12,576 bases of DNA from CAYTED01 sp964537075. GTDB lineage: Bacteria > Patescibacteriota > Minisyncoccia > Moranbacterales > UBA1568. Shown here one piece after another: positions 6,509 to 10,128 of the stretch. A program made the position numbers and the translations under genes. The notes under the pieces are model-generated. The model did not search any database, was not told the origin of the DNA, and saw only the letters and a program-made list of their open reading frames with translations. Numbering within the stretch: the first letter of the stretch is position 1; every line of letters starts with the position of its first letter. The stretch lies in the NCBI GenBank assembly GCA_964537075.1, contig CAZIBB010000026.1, positions 1 to 12,576 on the forward strand. Direction: 5' to 3'.

Positions 6509-6554
6509 AGCGGTCGTTCCGCTTTTTGATCCGCCAGCCGGCGGAGTCCGCTGA
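6509..6554. repeat. Dispersed palindromic repeat, copy A (before yidD)
   Basis: Structure: hairpin AGCGG-TCGTT-CCGCT, then TTTTGA, then TCCGCC-AGCC-GGCGGA, then GTCCGCTGA. Copy B (8019-8062) is nearly identical and copy C (8865-8900) shares both ends but has a different centre. The first hairpin followed by T5 also resembles a weak plus-strand terminator. It lies between the divergent corA and yidD, 21 nt before the yidD ATG. Confidence 0.7.
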
Positions 6555-6575
6555 AAAAAATTCATTGAAAAAATT

Positions 6576-6818
6576 ATGAAAAAAACCTTTCTCCTTCTGA
6601 TTAGAATATACCAAAAGACCCTCTCGCTCGATCATGGCCTGCTTGGGAAAATTCTTGGTGAGCGATGGTGCCGTTTCTATCCCAGCTGCAGCGAATATTC
6701 ATATCAGGCGATTGATCGTTTCGGCATACTGAAAGGCGCGTGGCTCTCCATAAAAAGAATCGTCCGCTGCCATCCCTGGAATGAAGGCGGAATCGATTAT
6801 ATTCCGGAGAAAAAATAA
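6576..6818 (+). CDS. yidD: Membrane protein insertion efficiency factor YidD
   Basis: Small membrane-associated protein that assists YidC-dependent insertion of inner-membrane proteins. The 80-residue product matches the family in length. It shows the N-terminal amphipathic/hydrophobic segment (LLLIRIYQKTLS), the family signature CRFYPSCSEYSYQAI (about residues 32-46) and RCHPWNEGGIDYIP (about 64-77). The three family cysteines (32, 38, 65) are present. No SD site is visible. In most bacteria yidD lies in the rpmH-rnpA-yidD-yidC cluster; here it stands alone, preceded by a palindromic repeat and followed by a hairpin array. Confidence 0.95.
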   Translation: MKKTFLLLIRIYQKTLSLDHGLLGKILGERWCRFYPSCSEYSYQAIDRFGILKGAWLSIKRIVRCHPWNEGGIDYIPEKK

Positions 6819-6830
6819 ATGGTATTTACC

Positions 6831-6973
6831 CCGGAGCAAGCTCCGGACACTGAAACGAACAAAAGTTCGTTTCACTTCCGCGGTCCCGCCATGGCGGGAC
6901 GGGGTATTTACCCTGTGTTACCGTCGCTCTCCGCCAGCTGGCGGACGAAAGTGAAAGTTCTTACTTTCACTTT
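6831..6973. repeat. Array of five consecutive hairpins
   Basis: Five separate perfect inverted repeats occur in 143 nt: CCGGAGC/GCTCCGG (6831-6846); TGAAACGAAC/GTTCGTTTCA (6851-6874); GTCCCGCC/GGCGGGAC (6883-6900); the palindrome TCCGCCAGCTGGCGGA (6930-6945); and AAAGTGAAAG/CTTTCACTTT (6948-6973). None is followed by a long T-tract. GGTATTTACCC (6821-6831) and GGGGTATTTACCC (6901-6913) flank hairpins 1-3 as a direct repeat, which suggests one inserted or duplicated module. There is no gene inside. Confidence 0.7.
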
Positions 6974-6998
6974 ACTCACTCGCTAGGCAATAAACACA

Positions 6999-7027
6999 TT
7001 TACAAAAGATAATTTTCTCGTTACACT
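6999..7027 (+). promoter_or_regulatory. Possible promoter of the 7079-7637 cassette
   Basis: TTTACA (6999-7004), 17-nt spacer, TACACT (7022-7027). The -35 matches five of six bases and the -10 four of six. It is the best candidate in the AT-rich stretch ahead of the cassette, but weaker than the other promoters here. Confidence 0.4.
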
Positions 7028-7078
7028 CTCATAAAAGCGTTTCTTCACAACTGATCTTTCTTAGAAAAGGAGCACACC

Positions 7079-7435
7079 ATGTCCGGATCGACTGGAACAC
7101 AAGGCCAACCAGCTTCAGAAAGTGAAGTCGGCAATTCCATCGTCTCATGCATGCGAAACAAAGGATCACTCATGACGCTCGCGGACGCGCAGGGACACTA
7201 TGTGCCCTATGAATGCAACCCAAACCGATTGAGCGAACAAGGGAGGTGCCTATATCAGAAGGCTTGTCTCGGCGTCCGCATGGAATACCTCTACGGCTCT
7301 GCATCCGACCATCCAGCCGGCCTCGGCGAGAATCTGCCCCGCGAGGAACCGCCTCTTCCGCGCGCCACATCCCTCGCGACCGAAGCATTTCGGTGCCTCC
7401 CGCGTGGCAATCAGAAACTTCATCCTGCCGATTAA
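7079..7435 (+). CDS. Unknown 118-residue cysteine-containing protein
   Basis: I do not recognise a family. The start is supported by AAGGAG 7 nt upstream of the ATG, one of the clearest SD sites in the window. The first 70 residues hold four cysteines (24, 46, 57, 63) with the spacing C-x21-C-x10-C-x5-C and motifs such as YVPYECNPNRLSEQGRC. The rest (about 75-118) is Pro/Arg/Glu-rich, probably disordered, with one more Cys (106). There is no signal peptide or membrane segment. The cysteines could bind metal or form disulfides; this is inference. The stop codon overlaps the SD of the next gene (TAAGGAGGG), so the two genes are translationally adjacent. Codon use in the second half is C-rich and less like the neighbours, so the true extent of the conserved region is uncertain. 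Confidence 0.65.
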   Translation: MSGSTGTQGQPASESEVGNSIVSCMRNKGSLMTLADAQGHYVPYECNPNRLSEQGRCLYQKACLGVRMEYLYGSASDHPAGLGENLPREEPPLPRATSLATEAFRCLPRGNQKLHPAD

Positions 7436-7448
7436 GGAGGGAAATACG

Positions 7449-7637
7449 ATGATGAAAAAACCGAGGTCGGCAAAGAAACAATCCGGTGTCATCAACTTAG
7501 GGCAATCAGAATCCGCTATCCATTGTGCTCGGAGAAAGGACTCGGGCTATCATCCCGCAGTCACTCGTCGAGAGGCGAAGAAATATCATGATCCGAATAC
7601 GATGGCGTGTCGGGGATGCGCCAAAAAATGCCAATGA
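7449..7637 (+). CDS. Unknown 62-residue basic protein with CxxCxxxC tail
   Basis: I do not recognise a family. It begins MMKKPRSAKKQSG and is strongly basic. It ends MACRGCAKKCQ, giving C54-x2-C57-x3-C61, with an earlier Cys at 26 and His at 25, 35 and 47. A small metal-binding knuckle or nucleic-acid-binding role is possible but not shown. The start at 7449 (tandem ATGATG) is chosen because AAGGAGGG lies 6-8 nt upstream; an in-frame ATG at 7404 inside the previous gene lacks an SD. The SD overlaps the stop of the 118-residue gene 13 nt upstream, so the two form an operon. It ends before a terminator at 7727-7758, and a 90-nt tail with small hairpins lies between. Confidence 0.65.
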   Translation: MMKKPRSAKKQSGVINLGQSESAIHCARRKDSGYHPAVTRREAKKYHDPNTMACRGCAKKCQ

Positions 7638-7726
7638 GTTTCAGATGATAAATCGAGGAGAGAATAGCGCGTACAGAGAAATCATACTTGCAACGAGCCT
7701 ACGGGCTATCCGGTGGCAACGCCACC

Positions 7727-7758
7727 AAAAAGGGCAACCTCTCGGGGACCCTTTTTTT
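7727..7758 (+). terminator. Rho-independent terminator after the small-gene cassette
   Basis: AAAAAGGG (7727-7734) pairs with CCCTTTTT (7749-7756), ending in T7. GGTGGC-AAC-GCCACC (7712-7726) forms a hairpin just upstream. It isolates the cassette from the CIRCE promoter, which follows within 30 nt. Confidence 0.8.
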
Positions 7759-7786
7759 CTTTTCTATAAGCATTTTTTCATATGAT

Positions 7787-7813
7787 TTAGCACTCACACT
7801 TGACGAGTGCTAA
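7787..7813. promoter_or_regulatory. CIRCE operator (HrcA binding site)
   Basis: TTAGCACTC, a 9-nt spacer (ACACTTGAC), then GAGTGCTAA: both arms match the CIRCE consensus exactly. HrcA, encoded about 280 nt downstream, binds this element and represses the operon until heat or misfolded protein titrates the chaperones. The operator overlaps the -35 box. Confidence 0.97.
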
Positions 7814-7828
7814 ATTATTTTTTATAAT
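7800..7828 (+). promoter_or_regulatory. Heat-shock operon promoter within CIRCE
   Basis: TTGACG (7800-7805), 17-nt spacer, TATAAT (7823-7828). The -35 lies in the CIRCE spacer and right arm, so bound HrcA would block polymerase. Transcription should start near 7835, giving a leader of about 255 nt before hrcA. Confidence 0.88.
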
Positions 7829-7841
7829 CTAGCTAAGTGAG

Positions 7842-7967
7842 AAAAGGGAAAGTTTACTTTCACTTTTGAGCGAGCGACGATTACAAAAAGTTTCATCGGC
7901 GGTTGATCCGCCGAAAGCAGACACTTTGGGTCTGCGGTGTAGAAGTACTCTTCCAATAAAACTTTTT
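7842..7967 (+). promoter_or_regulatory. Structured 5' leader of the hrcA operon
   Basis: The stretch 7638-8091 has no supported gene; besides the cassette tail, terminator, CIRCE and promoter it holds this leader. A first hairpin pairs 7842-7852 with 7857-7867 with one mismatch. Then AAAAAGTTT (7885-7893) can pair with AAACTTTTT (7959-7967). That closing stem encloses CGGCGG-TTGAT-CCGCCG (7897-7913), GCAGAC/GTCTGC (7917-7935) and GAAG-TACT-CTTC (7942-7953), a multibranch fold. Position and fold suggest an RNA regulatory or stability element; no known riboswitch class was recognised. Confidence 0.45.
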
Positions 7968-8018
7968 ATAATAATTTTATAGCGGTGCGTCCACTAAGTA
8001 GCAAGCTTTTCATTTTAA

Positions 8019-8062
8019 CGGTCGTTCCGCTTTTTGATCCGCCAGCTGGCGGAGTCCGCTGA
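8019..8062. repeat. Dispersed palindromic repeat, copy B (before hrcA)
   Basis: Begins CGGTCGTTCCGCTTTTTGA, has the perfect palindrome TCCGCCAGCTGGCGGA as centre, and ends GTCCGCTGA. It matches copy A (6509-6554) at all but a few positions. TTTTCATTT (8007-8015) and AAATGAAAA (8062-8070) form an additional outer inverted pair. It lies in the hrcA leader, ending about 30 nt before the ATG. A partial relative, AGCGGTGCGTCCACT, lies at 7981-7995. Confidence 0.72.
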
Positions 8063-8091
8063 AATGAAAAACTCTATTCACTATCAAAAGT

Positions 8092-8859
8092 ATGAATACC
8101 AGACAAAAACAAGTTCTCTCAGCGATCGTCGAACTGTATACGCAGACAGCGGTTCCCGTCGGTTCACAGGCTCTGCTCGAACATACCGACATTGATGTCA
8201 GCTCGGCAACCCTGCGAAATGATATGATGGCACTCGAGAAAGAGGGACTCCTCTATCAGCCTCATGTCTCAGCGGGACGCATCCCGACTGATGCCGGCTA
8301 CCGGATATACGTCGAAGAGATGATGGGGGATGGAGACCTCTCGAGAGAGGACCAGCGGAGACTGCAGAAAGAACTCCTCATCATGAAAGCGAAGCAGGTG
8401 CGGCTCGGCAGAAGTACCACCAAACTCCTCTCCGCACTCTCAGGAAACCTCGCGGTGTCGGGACTCATCGACCAGGACGAGAGCTACGACTTCGGAATGA
8501 AGGAACTTATGGAGAAGCCGGAATTCCAAGAAATAGATGAACTCTGCCGAATCGTCGAGACACTCGATTCGCTTGACGAGAAACTCGACGGTATCATGAT
8601 TCGATTGAAAGATGGCAAAACGCATATCTTCATCGGTGATGAGAATCCGATCAAGGAAATATCCAACTGTTCCATGGTGGTCGCGCCATACGAGAGTAGT
8701 GAAGGCAAGGGAATACTCGCCATCATCGGTCCGAAACGCATGGACTATGCGAAGAACAAATCTCTCATTGAATACATGAAAAAGCTCCTCAACTCCTCCA
8801 ATGCGAAAATGATCGTCCTCGTCACCTCAACCGGATTTATCTCGATAATGACAAGCTGA
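8092..8859 (+). CDS. hrcA: Heat-inducible transcription repressor HrcA (short form)
   Basis: DNA-binding repressor that recognises CIRCE and is stabilised by chaperones. The 255-residue product begins MNTRQKQVLSAIVELYTQT. The winged-helix domain contains SSATLRNDM (about 37-45) and the HVSAGRIPTDAGYRIYV block (about 58-74). The C-terminal GAF-like part contains GILAIIGPKRMDYAKNKSLIEYM (about 200-223). Typical HrcA is about 340 residues; the middle dimerisation/insertion region is shorter here, with no sign of a frameshift. No SD site precedes the ATG (only AAAAGT). It is the first gene after the CIRCE promoter, so it should repress itself and the downstream grpE and dnaK. Confidence 0.93.
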   Translation: MNTRQKQVLSAIVELYTQTAVPVGSQALLEHTDIDVSSATLRNDMMALEKEGLLYQPHVSAGRIPTDAGYRIYVEEMMGDGDLSREDQRRLQKELLIMKAKQVRLGRSTTKLLSALSGNLAVSGLIDQDESYDFGMKELMEKPEFQEIDELCRIVETLDSLDEKLDGIMIRLKDGKTHIFIGDENPIKEISNCSMVVAPYESSEGKGILAIIGPKRMDYAKNKSLIEYMKKLLNSSNAKMIVLVTSTGFISIMTS

Positions 8860-8864
8860 TACAG

Positions 8865-8900
8865 TCGGTCGCTCCGCTTTTTGAGCGGTGCGTCCGCTGA
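8865..8900. repeat. Dispersed palindromic repeat, copy C (after hrcA)
   Basis: Shares CGGTCGCTCCGCTTTTTGA and the ending TCCGCTGA with copies A and B. Its centre is GCGGTGCG instead of the 16-bp palindrome, so AGCGG-TGCGT-CCGCT forms a hairpin. It starts 6 nt after the hrcA stop, inside the operon. Confidence 0.68.
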
Positions 8901-8908
8901 GACAAATT

Positions 8909-9007
8909 ATGGATCCCACAAACGAAGAACCGACCGAGGAAGAAAAGGAAAAAGAACGGCAGCGAAAATTCGAAGAAGCCAAGGCTCGAATGACGAGATC
9001 ATCGTAG
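8909..9007 (+). CDS. Possible 32-residue charged microprotein
   Basis: An open frame from ATG 8909 to TAG 9005-9007. It begins MDPTNEEPTEEEKEKERQRK and ends EEAKARMTRSS. The product is almost entirely charged and helix-prone, with an acidic first half and a basic end. It fills the space between hrcA and grpE and is co-directional, 24 nt before the grpE start. There is no SD site, but its larger neighbours lack one too, so this is not evidence against it. Purine-rich low-complexity DNA could produce such a frame by chance; conservation would decide. Confidence 0.4.
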   Translation: MDPTNEEPTEEEKEKERQRKFEEAKARMTRSS

Positions 9008-9031
9008 AAAAAAATAACTAATGAAAAAAGT

Positions 9032-9613
9032 ATGATAAAAAAGAAAGTACCAGTCAAAGAAAAAGAGCTCGAGGAAAAAGTCATCAAGGATGAAGTGCAA
9101 GCGGAGGATATGCCGCCCGAAACGGCGAACACTGATTGGGAAAAGAAATCCGAAGAATATTTGAATGACCTCAGAAGGCTCCAAGCGGACTTCGAGAATT
9201 ACAAGAAACGGATGATGAGTGAACGCGAAGATACGATGCGATTCATCACCACCGGTATCATCTCCGATCTCGTCCCGATACTCGACAATTTCAATATGGC
9301 GGTCGCGCATGTACCGGAAGACAAGAAAGGCGACCCCTGGGTCACCGGCATCACCTATATCGAGAAGCAGTTCGAAGAAGTGATCGCAGGATACGGAGTG
9401 AATGTGATGGACGTGAAGATAGGGGATACATTCGATCCAATGAGACATGAGGCGATAGGCAATGAGCAAGGAGCAACGAACAGCGAGCATGGAACAGGGA
9501 ACATAGAACAGGGAACAGAAGATATAAAGGCACACAAGATTGCGAAGGTAATGCAGAAGGGATATCTCATGGGTGACAAGGTAATCCGTGCAGCAAAAGT
9601 GACAGTTTCATAA
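9032..9613 (+). CDS. grpE: Nucleotide exchange factor GrpE with repeat-encoded insert
   Basis: Releases ADP from DnaK in the cytoplasm. The 193-residue product has a charged N-terminal tail (about 1-35), the long dimerising helix (EEYLNDLRRLQADFENYKKRM, about 41-61) and the helical core DLVPILDNFNMAVAHVPED. The C-terminal beta-wing contains GDTFDPMRHEAI and KVMQKGYLMGDKVIRAAKVTVS. In the wing, between HEAIG and HKIAKV, is an insert of about 24 residues made of seven-residue repeats (NEQGATN, SEHGTGN, IEQGTED). It is encoded by eight copies of a 7-bp DNA repeat. Other GrpE proteins have a short acidic loop here, so the insert probably extends a surface loop without breaking the fold. No SD; AAAAAAGT precedes the ATG. 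Confidence 0.95.
   Translation: MIKKKVPVKEKELEEKVIKDEVQAEDMPPETANTDWEKKSEEYLNDLRRLQADFENYKKRMMSEREDTMRFITTGIISDLVPILDNFNMAVAHVPEDKKGDPWVTGITYIEKQFEEVIAGYGVNVMDVKIGDTFDPMRHEAIGNEQGATNSEHGTGNIEQGTEDIKAHKIAKVMQKGYLMGDKVIRAAKVTVS
9462..9517 (+). repeat. 7-bp tandem repeat NNGARCA (8 units) inside grpE
   Basis: Units in order: ATGAGCA, AGGAGCA, ACGAACA, GCGAGCA, TGGAACA, GGGAACA, TAGAACA, GGGAACA. Three units make 21 nt, so the encoded peptide repeats every seven residues. Gain or loss of one unit would shift the frame and remove the end of the GrpE wing. Confidence 0.85.
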
Positions 9614-9622
9614 GCAAAAAGT

Positions 9623-10093
9623 ATGGTTGCCCAAAAACTTTCAGAAAAATTCCAAGGAGATGGATTATTTGCAGACCAAGATTATCCAATAGGTGAAGTG
9701 GTATTAGATTGGAGCACGGGAGGAAAAGTCGTGCATGAAAAAGAATTCTATGAAGATTGGCTGTACTACGATAATGCTATTCAGATTAGTGAAAAAGAGT
9801 GGATTTTCCATCCGATCACAAGATACATCAATCATTCATGTGAACCAAATTGTAGGGTAGAAGATAAAAATTTTGTTGCTATAAAGCCAATCCGAAAAGG
9901 AGATGAGGTTATCATGGATTACTCCGCGACAGAAAATAGTAAATGGATTGGTCGATTTGAATGCCTTTGCGGAAATCAGAATTGTAGAAAATTAATAAAA
10001 AGCTTTTGGATGTTAAATGAGGAAGATAAGTTAAGATTAAAAAATATATTATCAGAATGGATGAAAGAAAGCATTGTCATTCATACATCATAA
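9623..10093 (+). CDS. SET-domain protein-lysine methyltransferase
   Basis: SET enzymes transfer methyl from S-adenosylmethionine to lysine side chains. The 156-residue product is a near-minimal SET domain: GDGLFA (about 12-17, the usual GxG cofactor motif), RYINHSCEPNC (67-77, the NHSC cofactor/active-site motif) and GDEVIMDY (93-100) with the catalytic tyrosine Y100. A post-SET cluster CLCGNQNC (114-121) can bind zinc together with a Cys of the NHSC motif. A helical tail of about 35 residues follows. All key residues are present, so it should be active; the substrate is unknown. It starts 9 nt after grpE and precedes dnaK by 35 nt, inside the CIRCE-controlled operon, so heat induction is expected. 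The DNA is visibly AT-richer than grpE and dnaK, with many ATA, TTA and AGA codons, which suggests acquisition. A ribosomal protein or the co-expressed chaperones are possible targets, but this is speculation. Confidence 0.88.
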   Translation: MVAQKLSEKFQGDGLFADQDYPIGEVVLDWSTGGKVVHEKEFYEDWLYYDNAIQISEKEWIFHPITRYINHSCEPNCRVEDKNFVAIKPIRKGDEVIMDYSATENSKWIGRFECLCGNQNCRKLIKSFWMLNEEDKLRLKNILSEWMKESIVIHTS

Positions 10094-10128
10094 ATCGTAA
10101 TTCATAAATAATTTTTTATAAAAAACAT

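Noticed and set aside
6509..6527. AGCGG-TCGTT-CCGCT-TTTT as a dedicated terminator
   Set aside because: No plus-strand gene ends upstream (corA is on the minus strand and starts at 6430). The same text recurs in copies B and C as part of a larger repeat, so it is annotated as a repeat.
5855..6529. 224-codon plus-strand ORF
   Set aside because: It is antisense to corA, whose reading frame has clear family features. The plus-strand frame has no SD, promoter or recognisable motif and arises from the codon pattern of corA.
7638..7785. Continuation of an alternative frame (ORF 7525-7785) as a third small gene
   Set aside because: It would be translated through the terminator hairpin and T-tract at 7727-7758 and has no SD site.
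7885..7967. tRNA or known riboswitch in the hrcA leader
   Set aside because: The fold has several arms, but no anticodon arm, T-loop sequence, CCA-ready acceptor or recognised riboswitch core was seen.
9462..9517. CRISPR-like array
   Set aside because: The units are 7 bp, contiguous and without spacers, and they are translated within grpE; this is a short tandem repeat.
8999..9535. 178-codon minus-strand ORF
   Set aside because: Antisense to grpE. Its Cys/Ser/Leu-rich N-terminal part is simply the complement of the 7-bp repeat.
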